In this document: positions 51,422-59,309 of the stretch, piece by piece | Numbering within the stretch: the first letter of the stretch is position 1 | Layout of the letters: each line of letters starts with the position of its first letter | NCBI GenBank assembly: GCA_934541105.1 | Contig: CAKTDA010000001.1 | Coordinates: 620,001 to 684,000, forward strand | Reading direction: 5' to 3' | From: an uncultured Luteitalea sp. | Lineage (GTDB): Bacteria > Acidobacteriota > Vicinamibacteria > Vicinamibacterales > Vicinamibacteraceae | DNA length: 64,000 bases | Program-made: the position numbers and the translations under genes | Notes under the pieces: model-generated | The model's database searches: none | Seen by the model: only the letters and a program-made list of their open reading frames with translations | Told to the model about the DNA's origin: nothing

Positions 51422-52357
51422 ATGAATCCCGTGCGTCGCCTGCTGCTGGCCGCATCGGACAACCACTGGCTGCGCCGCAACGCCACGCGCTGGCCGATCC
51501 TGCGGCGCGCGGTCGCGCGCTTCATGCCGGGCGAGGCGCTCGACGATGCGCTGGGTGCGGCGGTGGTCCTGCGGCGCGAGCAGCGCATCGCCGCCATCTT
51601 CACGCGACTCGGCGAGAACGTCGCCACGCCAGCCGAGGCCGACGCCGTCGCCACGCACTACCTCGACGCGTACGACCGCTTCGAGCCGGATCATCCCGAT
51701 GCCGAGTGCTCCGTCAAGCTGACGCAACTCGGGCTCGACGTGGATCCGGCACGTTGCCACGGACACGTCGCCGCGCTGGCCGCGCGTGCCGCACGACACG
51801 GCAGCATGCTCTGGATCGACATGGAACAGCACACCTGCGTGGATGCCACGCTGGCGCTGTATCACGACGTCCTCGCGCAGCACCGGAACCTCGGCGTCTG
51901 CCTCCAGGCCTACCTCTATCGGACGCCCGAGGACCTCCAGGCCATCATCGACGCCGGCGGTGCCGTGCGCCTCGTGAAGGGGGCGTACCGGGAGCCCGCG
52001 TCGGTCGCACACCCACGACGGGCCGACGTGGACGCGAGCTACCTCGCCCTCGCCCGGACGATGCTCGGCGCGGAGGCCCGCGCTCATCACGTGCGCGCCG
52101 TCTTCGGCACGCACGACGTCACGATCATCGAGTCGATCCGCCAGTACGCCGCGCGGACCGGCGTTCCCCAGGGCGAGTACGAGTTCGCGATGCTCTACGG
52201 CATCCAGCGCGGCGTGCAGCAGCACCTCGCGCGCGATGGCGCCCGCGTGCGCGTGCTCATCAGCTATGGCGATTACTGGTTCCCGTGGTACATGAGGCGC
52301 CTCGCCGAGCGGCCTGCGAACGTGTGGTTCGTGGCGCGCTCGATGCTGGGGCGCTAG
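51422..52357 (+). CDS. Proline dehydrogenase family protein
   Basis: 311-aa FAD-linked TIM barrel of the monofunctional PRODH type. Signatures: SVKLTQLGLDVDPARC, GSMLWIDMEQHTCVDATLAL, LGVCLQAYLYRTPEDLQAII, RLVKGAYREPASVAHPRRAD, AVFGTHDVTIIE, YEFAMLYGIQ and VLISYGDYWFPWYMRRLAER. It oxidises proline to pyrroline-5-carboxylate, feeding electrons to quinone. No P5C dehydrogenase is adjacent. 12 bp after the SDR gene. If the cluster handles hydroxyproline, a PRODH-like and a DHDPS-like enzyme together would make sense. Confidence 0.88.
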   Translation: MNPVRRLLLAASDNHWLRRNATRWPILRRAVARFMPGEALDDALGAAVVLRREQRIAAIFTRLGENVATPAEADAVATHYLDAYDRFEPDHPDAECSVKLTQLGLDVDPARCHGHVAALAARAARHGSMLWIDMEQHTCVDATLALYHDVLAQHRNLGVCLQAYLYRTPEDLQAIIDAGGAVRLVKGAYREPASVAHPRRADVDASYLALARTMLGAEARAHHVRAVFGTHDVTIIESIRQYAARTGVPQGEYEFAMLYGIQRGVQQHLARDGARVRVLISYGDYWFPWYMRRLAERPANVWFVARSMLGR

Positions 52358-52393
52358 GCGGCTCCCGGGGCGACGAAAGGACCAGGCTCGCGC

Positions 52394-53275
52394 GTGCGCA
52401 TCGATTCCCACCAGCACCTCTGGCAGTTCGACGAGGTCGAGTACGGATGGATCGGCTCCGAGGCCGTGGTCCTGCGACGCGACTACCGGGCCGCCGACAT
52501 CGTGCGGGAACTCGACGCGGCGGGGCTCGACGCGTCGGTGGCCGTGCAGGCGCGCCAGTCGCTTGCCGAGAACGACTTCCTGCTCGCCGAGGCTGCGGCG
52601 TCGGGCGGACGCATCCGCGGTGTCGTCGGCTGGGTGGACCTTGCCGCAGACGACGCCGACGCCGTGCTCGCGCGGTATGCGGTGCGGCCCCGGTTCGTCG
52701 GCGTGCGACACGTGGTGCAGGGCGAGCCCGATCCGGCATTCCTCGAACGCCCCGCGTTCAACCGCGGCATCGCGCACCTGCGTGCGCATGGCCTCGCCTA
52801 CGACATCCTCATTCGCGGCCCGCAACTGCCTGCCGCGATCGCGTTCGTGGATCGGCATCCCGAGCAGCCGTTCGTCCTCGATCACATCGCGAAGCCGGCG
52901 ATCGCGGGCGGGCGCTTCGACGATGCCTGGGCACGCGACTTCCGCGAGATCGCCAAGCGCCCCCACGTGGTCTGCAAGCTCTCGGGCGTCGTCACGGAAG
53001 TACGCGACCCGGCATGGACGCCGGAGTCGATCCGTCCCTACCTCGACGTCGCGCTCGAGGTCTTCGGTCCCGCACGTCTGATGTTCGGCAGCGACTGGCC
53101 CGTCTGCCGCCTGCGTGCGGCGTACGGCGACTGGGTGCGCGCGGTGCGGGCACTCAGCGACACGTGGTCGCGCGCCGAGCAGGACGCGTTCTGGGGCGGC
53201 AACGCCGCCCGTACCTACGGCCTCGATCGATGGCCGCACGATGCCCACCTCCCGAAAGGACCTCCCCATGCGTGA
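52394..53275 (+). CDS. Amidohydrolase_2 family, L-fuconolactonase-like
   Basis: 293 aa. Motifs: RIDSHQHLWQFDEVEYGWIG, LDASVAVQARQSLAENDFLL, PFVLDHIAKPAIAGG, VVCKLSGVVTEV, RLMFGSDWPVCRLRAAYGDW, WGGNAARTYGLDRWP. This is the lactone-hydrolysing branch (fuconolactonase, 2-pyrone-4,6-dicarboxylate lactonase). GTG start at 52394 after AAAGGACC. Its end overlaps the Gfo/Idh start by 8 bp. With the neighbouring SDR and aldolase-like genes it fits a non-phosphorylative sugar pathway. Confidence 0.9.
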   Translation: MRIDSHQHLWQFDEVEYGWIGSEAVVLRRDYRAADIVRELDAAGLDASVAVQARQSLAENDFLLAEAAASGGRIRGVVGWVDLAADDADAVLARYAVRPRFVGVRHVVQGEPDPAFLERPAFNRGIAHLRAHGLAYDILIRGPQLPAAIAFVDRHPEQPFVLDHIAKPAIAGGRFDDAWARDFREIAKRPHVVCKLSGVVTEVRDPAWTPESIRPYLDVALEVFGPARLMFGSDWPVCRLRAAYGDWVRAVRALSDTWSRAEQDAFWGGNAARTYGLDRWPHDAHLPKGPPHA

Positions 53276-54650
53276 AACTCCCTCGCGTCGTCGCTTCCTC
53301 GGACGTTCGGCGGCTGGCGTCGCCGGCGCACTCGGAGCCGTCGCGAGCGCCGGCTCCACGAGCACCGCGCAGTCCCGCGCGCGCGTTGACGGCGCGAACC
53401 GCCGCGTCCGCGTCGCGCTCATCGGGTGCGGCGGCATGGGCAACACCGACCTGCGCGACATGCTCAAGGCTGGCGCGCAGCTCGTCGCACTCTGTGACGT
53501 GGACGATCGCCAGGTCGCGCGCACGGCCGAGAGCATGGCGAAGCAGTTCGAGCAGAAGCCGGAACTCACGACCCGTGACTTCCGCAGGGTGCTCGATCGC
53601 CAGGACGTGGATGCCGTCATCGTCGCCACACCGGACCACTGGCACGCGCTGCCGACCGTGCTCGCCTGCCAGGCCGGCAAGGACGTGTACGTCGAGAAGC
53701 CCCTTGCCCTGACGATCGGCGAGGGACGCGTGATGGTGAACGCCGCCCGCACCCACGACCGTGTGGTGCAGATGGGCACGCAGCAGCGCAGCGCGCAGCA
53801 CTTCGCCGATGCGGTCGCCTTCGTGAAGAGCGGCGCACTCGGCACGATCCGCCTCGTGAAGACGTGGGCCTACCAGGACTGGATGGGCAACATCCCCGTC
53901 AAGCCCGACGCGACGCCGCCGCCGCAGGTGGACTACGACATGTGGCTCGGACCTGCGGCGTTGCGGCCGTTCAACGAGAACCGCTTCCACTTCAACTTCC
54001 GCTGGTACTACGACTACTCGGGCGGCCTGATGACCGACTGGGGGGCGCACATGATCGACATCGCCAACTGGGGGATGGGCGTGAAGGCGCCCGAGGCCGC
54101 CGTGTCGATCGGCGGCAAGTTCGGCTTCCCGGACGATGCCGAGGAGACGCCCGATACGCAGCAGGCGCTGTGGGAGTGCGACGGGTTCTCGATGATGTGG
54201 GAGCACGCGACCGCCATCGGGCAGGGCCCCTACATGCGTGACCATGGCGTGGCGTTCCACGGCAACAACGGCGTGCTCGTCGTGGACCGCGGCGGCTGGG
54301 AGGTGCTGCCGGAGACCGAGACGAAGAACCGCCGCAAGTCGTACCGGATGATCGGCGAGCCCAGGCGAAGCGGCGGCGGCGAGGACTCGCACCTGAAGCA
54401 CGTGCAGGATTTCCTCGACGCCATGGACTCGCGCAAGCGCCCCCGCTCCGACGTCGAGATCGGCCACGACTCGATGATTGCGTGCCACCTCGCCAACATC
54501 GCATTCCGCCTGCAGCGACGCGTCCAGTGGGACGCCGCGGCCGAGCGGTTCATCGGCGACGAGGAGGCCCAGCGCCTCGTGATGCCGGCCTACCGTGCGC
54601 CGTGGTCGCTCCCCCGGGTCTCACGGACTGGCGCGCCGGTATCGCGTTAG
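53268..54650 (+). CDS. Tat-exported Gfo/Idh/MocA oxidoreductase
   Basis: 460 aa. Tat signal TPSRRRFLGRSAAGVAGALG, then the NAD-binding fold VRVALIGCGGMGNTDLRDML, ALCDVD, AVIVATPDHWHALPTVLACQ, GKDVYVEKPLALTIGEGR, and a C-terminal substrate domain (RWYYDYSGGLMTDWGAHMID). EKP holds the catalytic Lys. AAAGGACC precedes the ATG at 53268. Exported Gfo/Idh enzymes usually carry a tightly bound cofactor and process glycans in the periplasm. End of the lyase/SDR/PRODH/lactonase group. Confidence 0.92.
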   Translation: MRETPSRRRFLGRSAAGVAGALGAVASAGSTSTAQSRARVDGANRRVRVALIGCGGMGNTDLRDMLKAGAQLVALCDVDDRQVARTAESMAKQFEQKPELTTRDFRRVLDRQDVDAVIVATPDHWHALPTVLACQAGKDVYVEKPLALTIGEGRVMVNAARTHDRVVQMGTQQRSAQHFADAVAFVKSGALGTIRLVKTWAYQDWMGNIPVKPDATPPPQVDYDMWLGPAALRPFNENRFHFNFRWYYDYSGGLMTDWGAHMIDIANWGMGVKAPEAAVSIGGKFGFPDDAEETPDTQQALWECDGFSMMWEHATAIGQGPYMRDHGVAFHGNNGVLVVDRGGWEVLPETETKNRRKSYRMIGEPRRSGGGEDSHLKHVQDFLDAMDSRKRPRSDVEIGHDSMIACHLANIAFRLQRRVQWDAAAERFIGDEEAQRLVMPAYRAPWSLPRVSRTGAPVSR

Positions 54651-54691
54651 CCTGGGGCTACGGGACCCGGGGCACGGGCGGGGACTCACGT

Positions 54692-54722
54692 TTGGCCGGC
54701 CGGTGCCGAATTAGCCGGTCAA
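54692..54722 (+). other. Stem-loop abutting the histidine kinase ribosome site
   Basis: TTGGCCGGC and GCCGGTCAA pair at eight of nine positions across a 13-nt loop; the right arm ends in the first bases of the AAGGAC ribosome site (54721-54726). Folding could limit translation of the kinase. Confidence 0.35.
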
Positions 54723-54732
54723 GGACACATCC

Positions 54733-57700
54733 GTGCGTTCGCGCCGTCGTGGTCTTGCCACGATCCTGTTCGTGCTGCTCTCGGCGGCCACTCTCGGCTG
54801 CGCCGACGGTCCCGATCCGCCCGGGGCCGGACCGAGCCTCATCCGCGACGTCTCCGGACGCGGGCCGTCCACCGACTCGCCGCTCGTCGAAGTGCAGGGC
54901 ACGGTGCTCTATGCCGACCCGGCGTGGCGGCTGTTCCTCGTGGCCGACGAGTCGGGCACCATCCCCGTCATCCCGGGCCGGCTCGAGGGCCATTTCCGTC
55001 CCGGCGCGCGCGTCCACTTCCGCGGGACTCTGCGCGAGGATCGCGGACGCACCGCGCTGACCGCCGAGCGCATCATCACGGCCACGCAAGGGCAGCCACC
55101 GGCCGCGCGTCCTGTCGCGGGATCGGCGGTCGCGTCGGGGGCCCACGACGGCCAGCGCATCGCCGTGACCGGCACGGTGACGAGCGCCAGGGTCGAGCAG
55201 GCGCGCCTCCGCCTCGACGTCGCGACGAGCGACAGGCGGATCACCGCCTGGCTGCGGCAGGGATCGGCATCCGACGCGCTCCCCTTCCTGCACCAGCAGG
55301 TCACGCTCGCCGGCGTGCCGCAGCGCCAGACGAACGAGGCGCGCCAACGCGGGATGTCCGAACTGCTCGTGGACGGCATCCCCGATCTGCTCCGGACGAG
55401 CGGCGCGGCAAGGGGCGCGACCGCGGACGCCGCGACCGGCGGCATCACCTACACCGACGCCGCCACGCTCCGCGCCGAGACGCGGGCCATGGGCCTGCTC
55501 GGCCGTCCGGTCACCCTGCGCGGTGTCGTGACGTTCCACGACCCGGCGTGGCAACTGCTGTTCGTCCAGGACGACACCGCCGGCATCTTCGTGGACCTGC
55601 ATGGCCAGGACCCTGGCGTGACCGTGGGCGACGCGATCGAACTGCGCGGCCTGAGCAGTCCGGGCGACTTCGCACCGTCGGTCATCTACAGGTCGCTGCG
55701 CCGCCTCGGGACGGCGCCGCTGCCCGAGCCCGTGGAGCCGCAGCTGACCGAGTTGGCGGCCGGCCTGCTCGACTCGCAATGGGTGGAGGTCAGCGGCATC
55801 GTCCGCCGCGTGCAGCTCGACGCCCAGCGCCACCTGACACTCGTCCTCGACGCGGGCGGCACGAGGCTCGAAGCGCTGGTCCCGTCGTTTGCCGGGCGCG
55901 CACCAGGACACCTGGTGGACGCACGCGTGCGGGTGCGCGCCGTCGCCGCGGCCATCTTCAACTCGCGCAGCCAGCTCACGGGCGTGCGCCTGTTCGCGCC
56001 GGCCATCGAGCACGTGCAGGTCGAGGTGCCCTCGCCGGCCGACCCGTTCGCCGTTGCCGTCCGCCCGGTGGACACGCTGCTGCGCTTCGACGCCGTCTCG
56101 CGGCTCGGCCATCGGGTGCGCGTCCGCGGAGCCGTGACGTATGCGCGCGGGCGTGTCGCATACATCGGCGACACGGGCGGCAGCATCGAGGTGCGCACGG
56201 TGAGCGAGACCTCGTTGACCCCTGGTGATCTCGTGGACGCCGTCGGCTTCACCGCCCGCGGCGTTGCCGGTCCCCTGCTCGAGGATGCCATCGTCCGGCG
56301 CGTGGGGCGTGGCGCGCTCCCATCGCCCATCGCACTCGACGCCGCGTCGGCCCAGCACGACATCGCCGACAGCCAGCGCGTGCAGATCGAGGGGCGCCTC
56401 GTCGAGCAGATGGTCGCGCCAGACGGCGTCCAGTTGCTGCTCGAGGACGGCGGCGAGGTGTTCGGGGCCGTGCTCACCGGCGCGGCGGCCACCGACCTTG
56501 CCAACCTCCGCACGGGCAGCCGGCTGCGGGTCGTCGGCGTGTGCCGGCTGTTGCCGGCCCACGACGGCAGCGGGAACCGGCGGGCCGAGATCCTCATGCA
56601 GGACCGACGCGCCGTGACGGTGCTCGCGCCGCCGCCGATGGCCACGATGCGCGTCGCCGTCGTCGCGCTCGTGATGGTCAGCCTGGGTGCGCTGCTCGCG
56701 ACCGCCGGCGTGATCCTGCTCCAGAACCGCGTCCGATCGCAGACGCAGGCCCTGCACGAGGCCAAGGACGCCGCCGAGGCGGCCAGCCGCGCCAAGAGCG
56801 AGTTCGTCGCCAACATGAGCCACGAGATCCGTACGCCGATGAACGGCGTGCTGGGCATGACGGAACTCCTGCTCGGCACGCGGCTCGAACCCGACCAGCG
56901 CCAGTACGTCGAGACGGTGCGTGGTTCGGCCGAAGCGCTCCTGCACGTCATCAACGACGTGCTCGACTTCTCCAAGATCGAGGCGGGCAAGATGGAACTC
57001 GTGACCCTGCCGTTCGACCCGCGGGAAGTGGTCGGAGACGCCCTGCAGACGCTGTCGGTGCAGGCACATCGCAAGGGTATCGAGCTCGCCTGGCGCGTGG
57101 CGCCCGACGTGCCGCCGGCACTCGTCGGCGACGGTGAGCGCATCCGCCAGATCCTGCTGAACCTCGTCGGCAACGCCATCAAGTTCACCGACGAGGGTGA
57201 TGTGTCGGTGGACGTATCGCGCGGCGCGACGGGCGACGCGCCTGTCGTCACGTTCACCGTCCTCGATACCGGCATCGGCATCCCCGCCGACAAGCAGGCC
57301 TTGATCTTCGAGGCGTTCACGCAGGCCGACGGATCCACGACGCGCAGGTACGGCGGCACCGGTCTCGGGCTCTCCATCTCGCTGCGGCTCGTCCGCATGA
57401 TGGGCGGCACCCTCGACGTCCAGAGCACGCCACACCGCGGGAGCCGGTTCACGTTCACGCTGCCCCTCGTCCCGGCGCCGGTGGCGGCGGCACCGGCACC
57501 GGTGATGGTGCCGTTCGATGGCCGTCGCGTGCTGGTCCTCGACGATCACGAGGTGAACCGCAACATCCTGCTGGAACTGCTCGGCGTCTGGGGCCTGTCG
57601 GTCGCCGGTGCGGCCGACGTGCCGGCAGCCCTTGCACTCGTGGCCGCGCACGATGCCGCGGGCACGCCGTTCGACGCGGCCATCATCGATCGCCACATGC

Positions 57701-58347
57701 CCGGCCAGGATGGCTTCGCGTTTGCCGAGCGCGTGCAGTCGAGGCCCGGCCGCCTGCCGCTCCTGATGCTGACGTCCGATCGCGAGGTCGGCGATCTCGC
57801 GCGCTGCGAGCGACTCGGGATTGCCAGGCACCTCACGAAGCCGGCGCGCCCACGCGAACTGTGCGACGCGCTCGGCGCGCTGCTCGGCGAACGGCCGGAG
57901 CCCGAGCCGGCGTCGGGCACGACGCCCGTGCCGGCACCACCGCCGCGCGTGATCCGCGTGCTGCTCGCCGAGGACAACCTGGTCAACCAGCGTGTCGCCT
58001 GCGCGATGCTCCGCAAGCGCGGGCACCTCGTGACGGTGGCCGGGAACGGCCTGGAGGCGGTGGATGCCATCCGTGGGCAGGCGTTCGACGTCGTGCTGAT
58101 GGACGTCCAGATGCCGGAGATGAACGGCTTCGAGGCCACCGCGCGGGTTCGCGACATGGAGCGCCACAGCGGGCGCCGGCTGCCGATCGTCGCCATGACC
58201 GCGCATGCGATGGCCGGCGACCGCGAGCGCTGCCTCGCGGCCGACATGGACGGCTACATCACGAAACCCATCACGTTCACGGCGCTCGTGACGGCCGTGG
58301 AACGGTACGCCGGCGCGGACGACGCCCCGGTCCGCACCGCGGTCTGA
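54733..58347 (+). CDS. Hybrid sensor histidine kinase with tandem OB-like extracytoplasmic modules
   Basis: 1204 aa from a GTG with AAGGAC 6 nt upstream. Signal with a lipobox-like LGC (Cys24), then about 590 residues before the membrane helix at about 640-664 (VVALVMVSLGALLATAGVIL). That half appears to be six repeats of an OB-like strand pattern: VEVQGTVLYADPAWRLFLVA, RIAVTGTVTSARVEQARLRL, VTLRGVVTFHDPAWQLLFVQ, WVEVSGIVRRVQLDAQRHLT, RVRVRGAVTYARGRVAYIGD and VQIEGRLVEQMVAPDGVQLL. Cytoplasmic side: HisKA with His697 (MSHEIRTPMNG), HATPase (NLVGNAIKF, DTGIGI, GGTGLGL), receiver 1 (Asp937-938, Asp986, Lys1036) and receiver 2 (AEDN, Asp1124, ITKP). No output domain, so a separate regulator is needed. 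Confidence 0.92.
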   Translation: MRSRRRGLATILFVLLSAATLGCADGPDPPGAGPSLIRDVSGRGPSTDSPLVEVQGTVLYADPAWRLFLVADESGTIPVIPGRLEGHFRPGARVHFRGTLREDRGRTALTAERIITATQGQPPAARPVAGSAVASGAHDGQRIAVTGTVTSARVEQARLRLDVATSDRRITAWLRQGSASDALPFLHQQVTLAGVPQRQTNEARQRGMSELLVDGIPDLLRTSGAARGATADAATGGITYTDAATLRAETRAMGLLGRPVTLRGVVTFHDPAWQLLFVQDDTAGIFVDLHGQDPGVTVGDAIELRGLSSPGDFAPSVIYRSLRRLGTAPLPEPVEPQLTELAAGLLDSQWVEVSGIVRRVQLDAQRHLTLVLDAGGTRLEALVPSFAGRAPGHLVDARVRVRAVAAAIFNSRSQLTGVRLFAPAIEHVQVEVPSPADPFAVAVRPVDTLLRFDAVSRLGHRVRVRGAVTYARGRVAYIGDTGGSIEVRTVSETSLTPGDLVDAVGFTARGVAGPLLEDAIVRRVGRGALPSPIALDAASAQHDIADSQRVQIEGRLVEQMVAPDGVQLLLEDGGEVFGAVLTGAAATDLANLRTGSRLRVVGVCRLLPAHDGSGNRRAEILMQDRRAVTVLAPPPMATMRVAVVALVMVSLGALLATAGVILLQNRVRSQTQALHEAKDAAEAASRAKSEFVANMSHEIRTPMNGVLGMTELLLGTRLEPDQRQYVETVRGSAEALLHVINDVLDFSKIEAGKMELVTLPFDPREVVGDALQTLSVQAHRKGIELAWRVAPDVPPALVGDGERIRQILLNLVGNAIKFTDEGDVSVDVSRGATGDAPVVTFTVLDTGIGIPADKQALIFEAFTQADGSTTRRYGGTGLGLSISLRLVRMMGGTLDVQSTPHRGSRFTFTLPLVPAPVAAAPAPVMVPFDGRRVLVLDDHEVNRNILLELLGVWGLSVAGAADVPAALALVAAHDAAGTPFDAAIIDRHMPGQDGFAFAERVQSRPGRLPLLMLTSDREVGDLARCERLGIARHLTKPARPRELCDALGALLGERPEPEPASGTTPVPAPPPRVIRVLLAEDNLVNQRVACAMLRKRGHLVTVAGNGLEAVDAIRGQAFDVVLMDVQMPEMNGFEATARVRDMERHSGRRLPIVAMTAHAMAGDRERCLAADMDGYITKPITFTALVTAVERYAGADDAPVRTAV

Positions 58348-58402
58348 GGCGGGCGGCGGCCGGCGCCCTGTTCGCCCCGCACGAATCGAGGCGCGTCTGG
58401 CG

Positions 58403-58408
58403 TATCGT
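58403..58408 (+). promoter_or_regulatory. -10-like element, probable leaderless promoter
   Basis: TATCGT followed by 7 nt and the ATG at 58416, with no ribosome site between them. Confidence 0.4.
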
Positions 58409-58415
58409 GTGCGGC

Positions 58416-59294
58416 ATGCCGTACCTGTCGCACCCATCCCGCAGACATTTCCTGATGACCACTGGAGCCACGCTCGCGAGTGTGGCCTTCACCCGATCCT
58501 CGACGGCCGGCCAGGCCGCCCAGCGGCCACTGCGGCTGGCGCTCCTGTCCGACACGCACATCCCCGCCGATGCCACCGAGACCTATCGCGGCTTCTCGCC
58601 CGTGGACAACCTGTCGAAGGTCGTGCCGCAGGTCGTGGCGTCAGGCACCGACGGCGCGCTGATTGGTGGCGATCTCGCCCGCCTCGAGGGCCTGCCGGGC
58701 GACTACGAGCGGTTCCGCAGCCTGCTCGCGCCCGTGACGGCGAAGATGTCCGTGGGGCTCGTGCTCGGCAACCACGATCACCGGGCCAACTTCCTCGCGG
58801 CGTTCCCTGAGACCGCGGCCTCCGGCGTGAAGGGCAAGGTCGCCACCGCGCGCGACACCGGCGGCCTGCGCTTCGTGCTGCTGGACTCGCTGCTCGCACC
58901 AAACGTCACGCCCGGACAGCTCGGGAACGCGCAGCGTGAGTGGCTCGGCACGGCACTCGGCGCGTCGGCCGCGCCGACGGTGCTCATGGTCCACCACACG
59001 CTCGGCGGCAACGACGGCGACCTCGTGGACGCCGAGCGGTTGTTCGAGGTCGTGCGGCCGCACGCGCACGTCAAGGCCATCCTGTACGGCCACTCGCACC
59101 GGTACGACGTGCGCGAGCGCGACGGCGTGCAGTTGATCAACCTGCCGGCCGTTGCCTACAACTTCGCCGACACCGAACCGGTGGGCTGGGTGGAATCGGT
59201 CTGGACGCCGGAGGGCGTGGACCTGACCCTGCGCGCCGTCGGCGGCAACAAGTCTGCCAACGGCCAGACGACGTCGGTCCACTGGGCGAGATAG
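58416..59294 (+). CDS. Tat-exported metallophosphoesterase
   Basis: 292 aa. Tat signal HPSRRHFLMTTGATLASVAF, then the calcineurin-like motifs in order: RLALLSDTHIPAD, GALIGGDLARLEG, LVLGNHDHRANF, PTVLMVHHTLGG and AILYGHSHRYDVRE, which supply the full two-metal site. It may act on nucleotides or phosphodiesters in the periplasm. Stops 16 bp before the convergent VWA gene. No operon partner on the plus strand apart from the kinase 68 bp upstream. Confidence 0.9.
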   Translation: MPYLSHPSRRHFLMTTGATLASVAFTRSSTAGQAAQRPLRLALLSDTHIPADATETYRGFSPVDNLSKVVPQVVASGTDGALIGGDLARLEGLPGDYERFRSLLAPVTAKMSVGLVLGNHDHRANFLAAFPETAASGVKGKVATARDTGGLRFVLLDSLLAPNVTPGQLGNAQREWLGTALGASAAPTVLMVHHTLGGNDGDLVDAERLFEVVRPHAHVKAILYGHSHRYDVRERDGVQLINLPAVAYNFADTEPVGWVESVWTPEGVDLTLRAVGGNKSANGQTTSVHWAR

Positions 59295-59309
59295 GTTCGG
59301 GGATCGCCC

